A stretch of DNA of 64,000 nt, from contig CM030868.1 in the NCBI GenBank assembly GCA_018105865.1, forward strand, positions 10,211,745 through 10,275,744. The letters run 5' to 3'. Shown here one piece after another: positions 1-10,754 of this stretch. Below the pieces are notes generated by a model that was not told where the DNA came from, searched no databases, and saw only the letters and a list, made by a program, of their open reading frames with translations. The stretch's first letter is position 1; the number at the start of each line of letters is the position of its first letter. Position numbers and translations under genes: made by a program. The DNA is from Metaphire vulgaris (taxonomy: Eukaryota > Annelida > Clitellata > Crassiclitellata > Megascolecidae).

Positions 1-198
1 TTCTCCTTATGAGGCTTGGCAGATCACCGGCGCTGCGGCGAACAGAACGGACTGAAGACGGCTGAGTAGACATTTCTGTAGCCCGGCAAGAGCTGCATTG
101 TCATAGTCTAATTTTGTCAATACCAGTGTGGAGACCGGTGTTTTAAGAACATTGGCGGACACTGATCGACGAATACTCTTGATCACTTAACATCACAT

Positions 199-213
199 TA
201 TTATTATTATTAT

Positions 214-263
<50 letters not shown>

Positions 264-275
264 TTGTTATTGTTA

Positions 276-308
<33 letters not shown>

Positions 309-326
309 GTAGTAGTAGTAGTAGTA

Positions 327-391
<65 letters not shown>
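199..391. repeat. ATT/AGT trinucleotide microsatellite
   Basis: About 190 bp of ATT units with two blocks of AGT and a short TTG block. The block structure suggests point mutations spread by slippage. The preceding 198 bp hold no recognisable gene. Leucine and isoleucine homopolymer reading frames across it are artefacts of the repeat. Confidence 0.95.
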
Positions 392-392
<1 letters not shown>

Positions 393-1257
393 GAACTCTT
401 TGAGTCTTCCCCCAGTAGCCCACTGCTCCGTCGTCATCCGGAGGAGGAGGGCTCAGCTCCAACCGAACATTACCGATTCCTGAAATAGTTGTTTATGTCG
501 TAATCCATATGTCACTAGTCTTTAATTTCCTAGTCTGTTTAACTTTAGGCCCTAATCTTTAATTCTTAGTCTACTTAGGCCCTTAGACTTTAATCCCTTT
601 TGAGTCCCTGGAGGCCTCAGACCCCTAGTCTGTAATCTCTTGGCCGCTAGTCTTTCTGTATAGAATTTGGAGAACCTTTTTAACATCATTTCAAAGCTAA
701 TCGTACCTCCACATTTGTCCGCCACTTTTACTGTTGCTGCTGCTGCTGCTCAATATGCAGACTGAACCTATATTACTCGTCTCTTATAGACCTATTTGAC
801 ATTATAGAAAAATAAAAATAAAAATATATTTGTTAGAAAATCAATTAATTCTTCAGGTTACATTATCTGCCTTCAGATCGTCCGTTTAATTGCAGTATTT
901 AATTATTTATTTTGGTATAAGGACTTTATCACTAGCTATTTAATGTCTTTATTTTGAGTCTGTCTGATTATTTCATGTGCGTGTGCGTCTTGCTCTTGTG
1001 TTATTTTTCTTCATTTAAAATTATTTTTGATTGTAAGCAGAACTACCAATGGTCGATACAAATTAATGGACACCAAATGTAACTTGTATAAATATTTAAA
1101 TGACGATTTGATTGTTTTGATTAATTAAATTGATAAATTAGTTCGACTTATGTTCTGAAACTTGTATTATAAAAAAGAGTGCAAAGAGTTTGTAGTTTGT
1201 CTGCTTTTAAGGATTGTATGCGTCTGACCGCAAACTTTGAAACCAGAACTTGTTTCT
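392..1257. other. AT-rich spacer with a degenerate short repeat
   Basis: No coding potential was recognised. From about 510 to 655 a word resembling CTAGTCTTTAATT recurs five or six times at 20-35 bp spacing (variants include TTAGTCTACTTAGGCCC and CTTAGACTTTAATCCC), so this part looks like an old minisatellite. The rest is plain AT-rich sequence. Confidence 0.5.
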
Positions 1258-1521
1258 ATTATGATGGTCATCACCACAGTTTGACACCCGAAGACTAAAA
1301 AAAGGTCTTCGCCACATTTTGACACTTGATTATCAAAAGAAACGCAAAAATAACCTAAACTTTTTAGTTTTTTTAGAAGGACCCGTCATTGATCTTGGGG
1401 TGGGGTCAAAAGTTTTTTTACATAATTATGGGGGGAGGTCACTGAAAGTTTGACAGTTGTTGACAAGGGGAGGGGATCAAAATTGCATTAAAAATTGTTG
1501 ACGTAATTAATGAACAGCCCC
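1258..1521 (-). mobile_element. Truncated MITE of the ACAGCCCC-terminus family
   Basis: The right part ends in TTGACGTAATTAATGAACAG followed by CCCC, the same terminus as the complete 404-bp element at 10348-10751. Internal phrases are shared too (GGTCATCACC, TTGACAGTTGTTGACAAGG). The left inverted repeat is missing or too decayed to see. Superfamily unassigned; a Harbinger-like origin is possible from the 3-bp TSD of the other copy. Confidence 0.65.
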
Positions 1522-1589
1522 TAGGAGAATTTTAAACATCAGATGACAGCAGAAAATAAAGAACACAACGATACGAGAAAGAATTAAGA

Positions 1590-1850
1590 AACAAACATCA
1601 TGCAAACAATGATACGGAGAAAAATGAACTTCTTCGGGCATGTGTGCAGACCGGAAGACAACAGACTGGTAAAGAAGATCATGCTGGGAGCAATGGATGG
1701 ATAAAATCGAAGCGGCAGACCGAGAAGAGACGGTTGGATGATACCATGGATTGGGGGAACGCGGAGCTGTACACACTAACCAGAGCAACACAGGACCGAG
1801 AAAGATGGAGGCAAATTGTGAATCAGGCTGCTGTTGACAACCACAGGTTG
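1590..1850 (+). pseudogene. LINE reverse transcriptase C-terminal fragment (RTE-like group)
   Basis: Translation gives RRKMNFFGHV, then, across one stop and one frameshift, a GRPRR stretch, WLDDTMDWG and a tryptophan-containing DRERWRQIV tail. This order is typical of the region after the thumb in APE-type non-LTR retrotransposons. The same order occurs in the antisense LINE at 48272-49744, so both belong to one family. The copy is 5' truncated and runs into an ATA microsatellite, its presumed 3' tail. Confidence 0.75.

Positions 1851-1938
<88 letters not shown>
1851..1938. repeat. ATA microsatellite at a LINE 3' end
   Basis: About 29 uninterrupted ATA units directly follow the LINE fragment, consistent with a simple-repeat LINE tail that expanded. 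Confidence 0.95.
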
Positions 1939-1939
<1 letters not shown>

Positions 1940-2455
1940 TAGAAAGAGGCTCGCTTCGCTCGCGCTCGCTTCGCTCGCAGTGCAGGATAATACTAATCCA
2001 ATACCTATACCTAATACCCAATCATTGAATTCATGCTGAACAACATTTCAAGGATCGCCACCTAGCCAAGCTCTGCGCCACGTAATAATTAGGCCTATGT
2101 ACGTTAAAATCACGCAACTGTGGTCATTTGTGACGCTGTACACGTATTTTTTGTGTACGTTAAAATGTACGTTAAAATTGCACAACCAGGCTGCGAACAA
2201 TTGTTACCAATAGCAACGTCGTCGCACGCCCAGCCGACCGTGTTAAACTACGATTCTACGAACAATTGTTACCAATAGCAACGTCGTCTTCGAACATCGA
2301 CCACCAACGCATCGCGACGTAAGGACTAAACGGTCTAAACCGTCTACCAATAGTCAACGCTCGCCCACCAACGCATCGCGACGTAAATCAACCAATCAGA
2401 ACGCTTGAAGGTAACAGACATACAGATAACGATCTTAATATTATAGATATGATTT
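1939..2455 (+). repeat. Dispersed repeat A, copy 1
   Basis: Near-identical over most of its length to 55787-56250. Both copies follow an AT-rich microsatellite, begin CTAGAAAG-R-TGCTCGC-like and end near GATCTTAATAT. Inside, AACAATTGTTACCAATAGCA occurs twice and CACCAACGCATCGCGACGTA occurs twice. No coding capacity. Probably a non-autonomous mobile element; class not determined. The related ends suggest weak terminal inverted repeats. Confidence 0.8.
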
Positions 2456-2654
2456 AAGTGGGGTTTTTTATCATCTGGGCATTGACATTTCTGATTTGAA
2501 CATATAACACGCAATATCAAACAGCTGCTTCTTTGTATCAGGATATCAATTACAGAGACCAAAATGAAATTTTATAAAAAATTTAATAACTTGTACAGCT
2601 TGAGTTGATATGTGTTGACTTAACTCCGATCGTATTGTTTACCTATTGTATTAT

Positions 2655-2910
2655 AGGCTACTGAAGCCACTTGTCCGAACAGTAGCACTCTAAATAATTT
2701 TGATCGCCTAGTACAACAGGCTGTACATGTATGTAAAATCTTTGATGATTATGATAAAGTGACAATTGACTGTATTAGCGAAATGCTTGGATTGCATTCA
2801 ATACATGATACTGTGAAGAATCGTCAACACTCTTTTACGTTTCGGTTCTCTAAGAAACCACTTTATTTTGTCAACTGCATAATAGCAGAGTGTGTAATTG
2901 TTGGTTGAGA
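2655..2910 (+). pseudogene. Short open frame, possible LINE remnant
   Basis: A frame of about 80 codons without an early ATG reads through FDRLVQQAVHVCKIFDD and ISEMLGLHSI, then decays. The pattern resembles the region after the catalytic domain of some LINE reverse transcriptases, but I cannot place it in a family. 2911-3265 shows nothing recognisable. Confidence 0.25.
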
Positions 2911-3269
2911 GCTGTGTTTGTTCTGATGTTGTCTGGGTTTGCGAATAACGATTTCTATAACACCACAGCAGCTTCATACTACTTTAACATATGTCTGTTT
3001 GAGTGATAGCCAACACCATCCCTGGCATGGGGTGTCGGGGCAGGGGTGTCTGTCAAAAACCGGGGTGCAACCCCCCGCTGGGAGGTATAGATAAATCCCT
3101 GCCCTCAATTGCAAAACGTAGGCAATTCTAGCAATGCACATAGCATCAGTCGATGGTCGCTTCAGAGTGAGGATCATAGTGAAAAATCGTATGCGATAGT
3201 TATTGCAAATCCATAGGTTATCCCATAAATCTCTGATTCCAGCTAAGTACATGTAATGTATGCGGCCAA

Positions 3270-3605
3270 TCTCAGATGCGTTTTAGTCGAAACCTGAAAG
3301 TTGAACGACACTGGGCCTGCCTGACGAACGTGTGTCGGGAGAGAGCTCGAAAACCTGATCCTAACCACAGAGTGACAGAGAAGGCACCTTTTTCCCGTTG
3401 CCTCGCTGGCGTTTCTGTAGTAGGAAAAGTTGAACGTCTGAAGATGTAGCCAAGTGCTGGATGGAGACAGAGATATTTCTCATCAATTAAAAGTACAGAT
3501 GAGATATTTTATTTGATGTAAAGTGCTCTTGATTTTGACCTTCTGTCATGCGTACTGCGCTATATAAGTTGTCAGTTATAAATAAATAAATAAATAAATA
3601 AATAA
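3270..3605 (+). mobile_element. LINE 3' terminal region with AAAT tail
   Basis: The sequence ends in TGACCTTCTGTCATGCGTAC followed by TGCGCTATATAAGTTGTC and six AAAT units. The GCGCTATATAAAT word followed by a variable simple repeat closes many elements here (3.56, 13.4, 34.27, 36.17 kb) and is the 3' signature of the L2/CR1-like LINEs. No reverse transcriptase is left in this copy. Confidence 0.65.
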
Positions 3606-4022
3606 ATTGTATTTTTCATGTATATTCTCTCTCTGTCTTTTCTGACTAAGACTAATCCTAAGACTCCTCGCGCTTACACTGTAATCTTTACAACCAAACG
3701 AACAGTGAGCTTGGCCTACAACTTACAAACCTTTTGCTATTAGAATTACATAAAGGCATTCTGAGATCAGTCGAGTGATTCCACACTAAATGCTCCCGTA
3801 GGCATAATTATGAACAATTTGTTATCTTGAAAAGTATCTATGTGAAATATCAATTCCGAGTGACTCTACAAACTACAGTATGTGTCACATTCAATCCATG
3901 GATAGAAGAGAATTAATGCCTATCCTACGAAATCAGTAAATAAAGGATACCACCTTTGTTCATTACAAATACGTTGACAATAATTAGCAATTTAGCTTCG
4001 TTCCATTATTTTATTCATATTT

Positions 4023-4330
4023 TTGGTAATAATAGATACAATCAGAATAAAAAGACTTAGATGGTCTGGACATGTAAATAGAATGAAAAACAATAGACTC
4101 CCATATAAAGCACTCTACACATACATAGAAGGCAAGAGAGGAAGGGGAAGGCCCAGGAAAAAGTGGATAGATAACATCAAAGAAGACTTTGAAAGATATC
4201 AGACAACAATAAATTATAATAGATGGAACGAGACTAACAACGGAAAAAGATAGGCCTAAATGGAAAAGTTTTCTGACTAGCTATTGCCGCTAATGAGCTG
4301 GCAGAAAGCAACTATGATGATGATGATGAT
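4023..4330 (+). pseudogene. LINE reverse transcriptase C-terminus with GAT tail (RTE-like)
   Basis: The 76-residue frame contains IKRLRWSGHVNRMKNNRLP, then GRGRPRKKWIDNI and a final tryptophan block, the standard C-terminal order of RTE-like LINE polyproteins. The 3' untranslated part contains CTAGCTATTGCCGCTAATGA and GGCAGAAAGCAA, then five GAT units. The same tail recurs at 57290-57371. The copy is severely 5' truncated. Confidence 0.8.
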
Positions 4331-5214
4331 GATTTTTTGGTAAAACTGCCTTCGATATGACAGATTTGCGCCTCAGCACTCTCCCCACTTAGCCTACTCC
4401 TGATGCGCCTTGAACATCAGGGAGAAGTGGAATATTGTAGATCAAGAGTTATAGGGTCTAATTTCCTTATGTCGTTACCGACTTAAAAAGTTTCAGAAAA
4501 TTCGCCTCTCTTATTGCATAATCAATCGATTTACACATTATTTCATTCTACTGAAACTGCTCTGCCGGTGTTATTTTATCCACAACAATACTCTGTCTGT
4601 TACGAAGGATGGCAAAGACACAGATTGTGTTATCTCCAAAAGGTCGCCTTATAGATACTCTGGGCATGTTTATTATTAGTAACACTGAACTTGGCATAGT
4701 CTTACAATGAGATCCTTAAATGCACTTCCTAAAATACGTCTCCTTCATTTACTTACTCACACAACTGGGATAACTGCCCGCTGACAATTCACATGAAAGC
4801 GTATGAGCGAATCTACGTAATGGAATTCTGCAGATACACACGCCACTAGGACCTACATGCTTAGGCTACAACTGGTGACTCTACGGAGTGCAGACGGAAT
4901 GCTCTTTCAGCAAAAATTTATCAAATTGCTATAATAAAAGTAGGGGACACAAAATGTCAGAGTATATGTTGGGGGACGCTTGAAAACCCTTAGCGGGACA
5001 AATTTGGCCGCGGGCCAGGGTTTGCGGGTCGATGGTCTAGAAAGTCGCCCTGGCATTTTGTGCATTCCGACTTCATCACATTTCATAACAAATCAGTCAT
5101 CCATTTGTCTTTGTAAAGTACACTGTAGGTATGACTGTTATGACACACCTTAGATTCAGCAGATTTGGCTTACGATTTTTGTTTGTGTATTTGTTTAACA
5201 AATACTTTACGCCA
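4331..5214. other. Spacer, no gene recognised
   Basis: AT-rich sequence. Around 4990-5035 a GC-rich phrase (GGCCGCGGGCCAGGGTT) resembles hAT MITE ends seen elsewhere, but no partner terminus was found. Confidence 0.4.
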
Positions 5215-5222
5215 GTTTATGG

Positions 5223-5470
5223 CAGAGATGTCCATGGGTCCATTTTTTAGAACCCAATCCAACCCAACCCATCAAATCTCCAACCCAACCCATGCGGATA
5301 ATGGGTTTACTTGACCAAACCCAACACAACCCACTGTAACACATTACAGTTTCTTAAACCATGGCTTATTTTCCGACCCAGCCCAACCTACCATTAATAT
5401 GGAAAAGTTTGACTCAACCCAACCCAACCCAACCCAACCCATGGGTTAACCCAACCCATGGACATCTCTG
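5223..5470. mobile_element. hAT-type MITE with AACCC arrays, copy 1
   Basis: Complete 248-bp element. Termini are CAGAGATGTCCATGGGT and its inverted partner ending GGACATCTCTG. A perfect 8-bp TSD, GTTTATGG, lies at 5215-5222 and 5471-5478. The interior is full of AACCC(A) units. An 8-bp TSD with CAG...CTG ends is the hAT signature. Other copies are at 59759-59998 and 18264-18668. Confidence 0.9.
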
Positions 5471-5478
5471 GTTTATGG

Positions 5479-6283
5479 AGCACTGTACGGACAACAAGTG
5501 AAGCTGTCTTATTTCTGTTTCATATCTCTAAGTTCATACAAACTTTCGTCCAGTATACCTTGCATTAACCTCCAAATGATCACTTCTAACGGAATACACA
5601 GGTGGTCAACTAGATAATTAAGTAATTAATGTACTGACTGACTGTTAGGCATTTTTATTATTATAATATATTAATATATTAATAAATAATATATTAACTA
5701 TTAGGCATATACTGACATTTCAGCAATGCAAAATATTGACGAACTAGAATCATGATCCTCAAGCGGTCTACGCACTCAAGAAGTGACTAACTAAGAAGGT
5801 CTGCACTGAGTCAATAAATGCCTTCTGACTTACTAGGGAAACATTTGCAATCCATTCTCCGGAGAATATCTGAATTCATCACCGGACAACGATTGCAAAA
5901 CGTTTCCCAAGCAACAGCTGAACGACACCAGAGCAACAGAATCGAATTCCACACAAATGGAGCGAATATGTACGCCTGTCGAGTATCACTATATAATCAT
6001 GTGCTCAGTTCTATATTGATATTTCCATTTACAACAGTTGCGCCTAAATTATGTCATTAGTCTCTTGTCTACTCTGTTGTTGCACGACGCTCTCTCCCTC
6101 TATTAACAGGCCAAACGTTTTAATGCAGATCATGAAATAGGAAATGAAATGTGAAATTTATCTACTTGTCGAAGCAAAGATATTCTAACACCTCAACTGC
6201 AATTCTGCATACACTGAAAAAATTCAAACGTTAACAGGTAAATAACCTCAGAGGTATACGAGCCAATATAATATACACCTAAT
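5479..6283. other. Spacer with one unrecognised 80-codon frame
   Basis: A frame at 5818-6060 (plus) encodes 80 residues with no recognised motif and no neighbouring gene signals, so I do not call it. The rest is AT-rich, with a TA-rich stretch near 5660-5700. Confidence 0.3.
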
Positions 6284-6634
6284 CAGTGGCGGTTCCAAGA
6301 ACTCTTGGTTGTAGGATGTAATGAATTTATTACCACTTGGTCTTTTCCAACAAACCTTAACTCAATTAACTGTAAATGATATAGTCAAATCCTCAAACAA
6401 CAACTCCACAACGACTTGTCGATTTATGCTAATTATCGACGAATACATACGACAATTCGCACTTCGACTGAACTGTAGTTAGTCAGTAAGTACAGTATAC
6501 TTTTAGACTAATGTGCTACCAAGAAATGCATACCAAAACAATTTCTCAGAAATTCATCAAAACCACACGCGCATTTTTGATGGGCCAGTGGGAGGATGCA
6601 TCCCCAGTCATCCCCAAAGTGGAACCTTCCCTTG
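6284..6634. mobile_element. hAT-type MITE, CAGTGGCGGTTCC family, degenerate
   Basis: Starts CAGTGGCGGTTCCA and ends in a decayed partner (GATGCATCCCCAGTCATCCC then AAAGTGGAACC). Flanking 8-mers CACCTAAT and TAACTAAT match at 6 of 8 positions. The complete relative is at 47237-47536, and a 3' part is at 46415-46475. Confidence 0.65.
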
Positions 6635-6715
6635 TAACTAATGACTTACTTAACCGTTCACAAATACGTAGGCCTATATGTAAATAAGCAATTGGTATAG
6701 TCCCTTGATAATAAT

Positions 6716-7303
6716 TTTAGCAAAAAATTATAAGCATAGATGTAATAATATAATATAATATAACAAGATTTAAAGTGGTTCAGTAGGGACTGCCCTGTGT
6801 GAGAACCACTGTTGTTCCCGTCAAATCTAATATCCTAAACTACTGAGGTTTATTTTGAACTCGTTTACAGTTGTAGCCGTTACTATCCCCTCATCCAGTT
6901 CATTCCATCTGTCCAACACTCTTGCACTAAAAATGCTGTTTATGCCTCCCAATCCGTTTCTTGAACAGTTTCATGCTGTGTCCTCTGGTTCGATCATACT
7001 GCTTCATTGTAAAAAATCTTTCCTTTGGCATTTCCACTTTGTTTGTTAGTATTTTGTATGTCTCGATCAAATCCCCCCTCTCTCTCTTCTTTTTTCCAGG
7101 GTTGTCAATCCAAAGTGATTTAGCCCTTCCTCATAGGTTAGTTTATGATATCCCTTGATCATCTTTGTTGCTCTGTGTTGCATTCTTTCTAAGGTCTCTA
7201 TGTCTTTCTTCAGGAATGGACACCATGCTTGAACACAATACTCTAAATGTGGGCGCACCAATGTTTTGTAAAGTCTTATTATTACAACCTTCTCTCTGCT
7301 CAC
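6716..7303 (-). pseudogene. CR1-group LINE, 3' part of reverse transcriptase plus 3' UTR
   Basis: The minus strand encodes VVIIRLYKTLVRPHLEYCVQ followed by AWCPFLKKDIETLERMQ and LGLTTLEKRR, the thumb and connection region of CR1-group reverse transcriptases. After the coding end come AGTGGTTCTCACACAGGGCA-like sequence, AACCACTTTAAA and an AT-rich tail near 6716-6745. The same 3' end occurs at 26340-26640 and 60414-60500. The element is 5' truncated at about 7303, where it abuts a different LINE. Confidence 0.8.
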
Positions 7304-7311
7304 TATCGTTC

Positions 7312-7427
7312 ATGGTCTTGAGATGGATTGGCTCGAGCAACATGGCCGAAGAGTTTAAGACGACGGTTCCGGATCCTCGGCGTTATCTGGCTCTCCCCAG
7401 CGCGTCGGTAGACCATTTCGTTTGTGT
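7312..7427 (-). repeat. Inverted duplicate of an internal LINE segment (left arm)
   Basis: This 116-bp block is the reverse complement of 7564-7678 with only a few mismatches. The right arm sits inside the LINE coding sequence, so the left arm is an inverted duplicate of it, attached at the LINE 5' truncation point. The two arms could form a long hairpin with a loop of about 136 nt. Confidence 0.9.
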
Positions 7428-7885
7428 AGGGAGTGTATATCTTGCCAATACTCCTCTATGGCGCAGAGACGTGGACGCTAACAGTTGCGTTATCCAGAAA
7501 GCTGGAGGCGTTCCATCTATGGTGCCTTCGGCGCTTTCTGAAGATCTCTTACCTGTCACACACCACAAACGAAATGGTCTACCGACGCGCTGGGGGGAGC
7601 CAAATAACGCCGAGGATCCGGAACCGTCGTCTGAAACTCTTCGGCCATGTTGCTCGAGCCAATCCATCTCAAGACCATACACGTGCCCTTCGGACCATTA
7701 TACAGGGTCGACCCAAGGCTTGGAAGCGCCCGGTGGGACGACCCAAACTTAATTGGGTTAAATCCATTGAGACAGAGCTAACATCGCAGAATTCCGGCTT
7801 ATTCTCGGGATGGAAACTTGCTCAAAACAGAGACAGTTGGCGCCAGTTCGTGGAAACAGCTACGCTCCAGAGTGGGGCATGCTAA
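7428..7885 (+). pseudogene. LINE reverse transcriptase C-terminal region
   Basis: An uninterrupted 150-codon frame reads LPILLYGAETWTL, then LKLFGHVARANPSQD, GRPKAWKRPVGRPKLNW and DSWRQFVETA. These are the connection and C-terminal blocks of an APE-type LINE (the 'LYGAETW' and 'GRP..W' motifs). No stops occur in the segment, so decay is modest. A GATGATGAT tail follows the stop. 7886-8580 shows nothing further that I recognise. Confidence 0.8.
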
Positions 7886-8599
7886 TGATGATGATGAGAT
7901 GTAGCGATGGAAGCTGACAGATTGGTAACACGCTAGAGAAAGAGACCAGGATGCTAACGACGGCATCTAGTACTGCAGAAGCCCCTACGGCCTACGGTCG
8001 AGTCTGGTCGACCATGGCCTTCACTGGCGGTGGCAAATGAGGAGCAGCGTGGAAAGGTGAAACGCGGGTCCGATGCTAGTTTTTTGTCGGATTAAAATTC
8101 TAATGATAATTGTCCGGTAGATGCGAATGCTGATGTGTCTTATATGGTCACCAAATCGCACATTTAGCATGTTCCGTCCTTCTTGCTTTGAAACGAATAG
8201 TCAGCTATTAGACCAACGCCGTTTTGAAAATCATTTCACAAAATCAAACTCATTTTTATTAGAATTTTTGAACAAGTCAGTTAAAATACACCTAAACCTG
8301 ACTGAGCGAGCGATTTAGTTTAAACTGGCAGTAATCCAGCGTTTGACTTGTTTTGCAAGTCTGAAGTTACCGGCAAAGACAGATTTACGACGCAATGTGT
8401 AATCTCATCCAAAAGTCTTTAGTTCTTGAACATTTTGTGAAGCAGATGTTATTATCGAACAGATGCTGAATATCTGTCATGGCAGTACACTTGAATAAGT
8501 ATTAGTTCACGCTATACTTGCCTCTGCATTCCATTTACTTATGTCGTACACGTGTTAGTTAGTGGAAACATAGAGACAACATCATCATTAAAAACAAAC

Positions 8600-8915
8600 G
8601 AGGACTAATGGAATGTATGACATGAAGTGTGGCAACATATAGATGCGAAAGCTGAACCATCAAAAAGAAAATTAGACAAAGACTAGGTACCTTCGAAATG
8701 TCTTATCTTAGAACAATGCCAAAAATATCATGGACAGAAAAACAAGCAAGCGAAGAAGTCAGGAAAAGAGCCGATACCAAACGAAAGTTCTTTCACATCT
8801 GCCAAAGACGCAGATTGACTTATTTCGGTTGCATACAAAGAATCACCAAAGATAACCTACAACAAGCAATTCAACAAAGTATCATGCCAGGAAAAGAGAG
8901 GCCTGCCAAATAGAC
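8600..8915 (+). pseudogene. LINE reverse transcriptase C-terminal fragment
   Basis: The frame at 8698-8913 contains WTEKQASEEVRKRADTK and RRRLTYFGCIQR, the block before the GRP motif in RTE-like elements, ending in PGKERPAK where the GRPRK.W motif is expected. Upstream frames are broken. Related to the fragment at 61400-61620. Confidence 0.65.
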
Positions 8916-9373
8916 GAAAATTGGAGTTTGGTTACTTGATCTCTAGTTTCTTTCCCTTTCCTAAGACCAGTTTGTTCTTCTGCCACCTCGTTCTCCGTCT
9001 TTTTATCAGTTCTATTCAGAATTACTCGAAGCATGAATTTGCTCGTGTGTGTGTGCTATCAGTGCAATGGGCCATCTCCTCCGATACCTTAATTCCATGT
9101 TAAAAGTCCAAAACATTCGCACTCAGAAATAAGACCAGCTTGAATGAGTGCAGATCCCTTAATGGTAGTGAATAGTAGCAGCAATGGTTGCCTACGGACC
9201 TTCGATGCTGTTGAACTTGATCTCTTTCACCATTGAAATTTTTAAGTGGGGTGTATGTTTGGTACCAAAGTCACTTTTCAGTAGTAGTCTACTATAGCTC
9301 CGCAAAATATGTTTACGACTGTCACAACAACCGCTAGAACTAATAACGTCCCGTTGTTGATATATTTTCCTAG
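8916..9373. other. Spacer, nothing recognised
   Basis: No open frame with a recognisable motif, and no repeats that I could match elsewhere in the window. Confidence 0.4.
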
Positions 9374-9381
9374 GTATTAGG

Positions 9382-10229
9382 CAGTGATGGGCAACTAGTT
9401 AACTAATTAGTTGCTAACTAAAAGTTTAACTACTTTTTTTAGTTAGCTTCATAGTTTAATTAAATATAAATAGTTTAGTTAAAATGATAGTTTAACTAAA
9501 AAAATTTAGTTAATAACTAAATAGTTTAACTAAAAAATTTTAGTTGGTGATCCGAAATTACAGTACCTTTTTATCTATTCCTTTCTGGGTAATTTTTCCC
9601 ATGACAATGATAACACCATATATCACTGATCTTGGTCAGAGACCAGTGTATTTTTACTTACTTACGATCTTTGATCTCGTTGGTAAGCGGGAAATGCTCT
9701 TATATGAAGTCGTTTATCTTTAGTTGGAATTATATACAATATTGAATTACATAAGTAGCGTTTTCTAGCAACGGAAAAGTGAAAATGAATTAGTAAACAT
9801 GTGTTGCGAAGAAGTCAAATTGAAGTTAAAGGACTCAAACCAAGCTCATAATGACTGCAAGAATTTCAGTGCCACGTGCCGCTTTTGCCGACCAAAAGTA
9901 AAGCGATGAGACTCTTGACAAACTTGTGTTCCTGCAGTCTAGACTAAGACTTAAATAGACAATCAATGATTAATTAATTCAATGGTTCATTGACTGACGC
10001 GTTGATGCTGCCAGCATCGTCTATGCTTTAAATTGTTTTCATGAACACATATTAAATTTTGATACATGAAAAATATAGTTGTAAAATTAGTTGCAAAAAG
10101 TTTAACTAATTTTTTTAGTTTAGTTAACTATTTTAGAAAGTTAGTTAGCAACTAAAAGTTTAACTACTTATTTTTAGTTGAAATTTAGTTATAGTTTAAC
10201 TAATATTTTTAGTTAGTTGCCCATCACTG
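9382..10229. mobile_element. hAT-type non-autonomous element rich in AGTTTAACTAAA words
   Basis: Complete 848-bp element. Termini are CAGTGATGGGCAACTAGTTA and inverted AGTTAGTTGCCCATCACTG. A perfect TSD, GTATTAGG, lies at 9374-9381 and 10230-10237. Roughly the first and last 170 bp are dense tandem variants of TAGTTTAACTAAA in opposite orientation, making long imperfect inverted ends. The centre is unique, with no coding capacity. Confidence 0.9.
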
Positions 10230-10347
10230 GTATTAGGTGAGCATTACAGGTTGAGTGAGGCTTAATACCCTGTGATAATAAGTGTGAATATACAACCCTT
10301 TGAGTGTAGGTTTGTCGATTTGCATAATGTAAACATTAATTAATTTG

Positions 10348-10751
10348 GGAGCTGTCCATTAATTACGTCAACAATTTAGGGGGAGGGGTTTGAAAAAGTT
10401 TGACAGTTGTTGACAGGAGGGAGGAGGGGGTCAAGAGAAGTTGACGTCAACAATTTCACCTATCACAAATAATCAAAAAATAGGAAATTTCATGAAATAC
10501 TCCTTATTACAATGGAAAAAAGCATGACAAAAAGGTAATCATCACCACATGTTGACACTCGATGAGAAAAAAGGTTAAAAATGGTCATCACCGCAAAAAT
10601 AATAACCTTGTTATTGGAACCTGCCATTGATTTTGGGGCGTTCACAAGTTTTTGACGTAATTATAGGGGGGTTAAGTGAAAGTTGACAGTTGTTGACAAG
10701 GGGAGGGTGTGAAAAATTGCCCAAAAATTGACATAATTAATGGACAGCCCC
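10348..10751. mobile_element. MITE, GGAGCTGTCCATTAATTACG family, complete copy
   Basis: Inverted termini GGAGCTGTCCATTAATTACG and (inverted) GGGGCTGTCCATTAATTATG. A 3-bp duplication, TTG, lies at 10345-10347 and 10752-10754. The interior has G-rich blocks and the phrase TTGACAGTTGTTGACA in each half. The short TSD separates it from the hAT elements; PIF/Harbinger is possible but unproven. A truncated relative is at 1258-1521. Confidence 0.8.
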
Positions 10752-10754
10752 TTG

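Noticed and set aside
193..488. Reading frames of 70-90 codons made of poly-Leu, poly-Ile or poly-Val
   Set aside because: Pure translation of ATT/AGT repeats; no coding logic outside the repeat.
3040..3110. Short segment starting CAGGGGTGTCTG and ending AAATCCCTG, as a tiny MITE
   Set aside because: The ends pair weakly and the flanking 8-mers do not match, so there is no TSD support.
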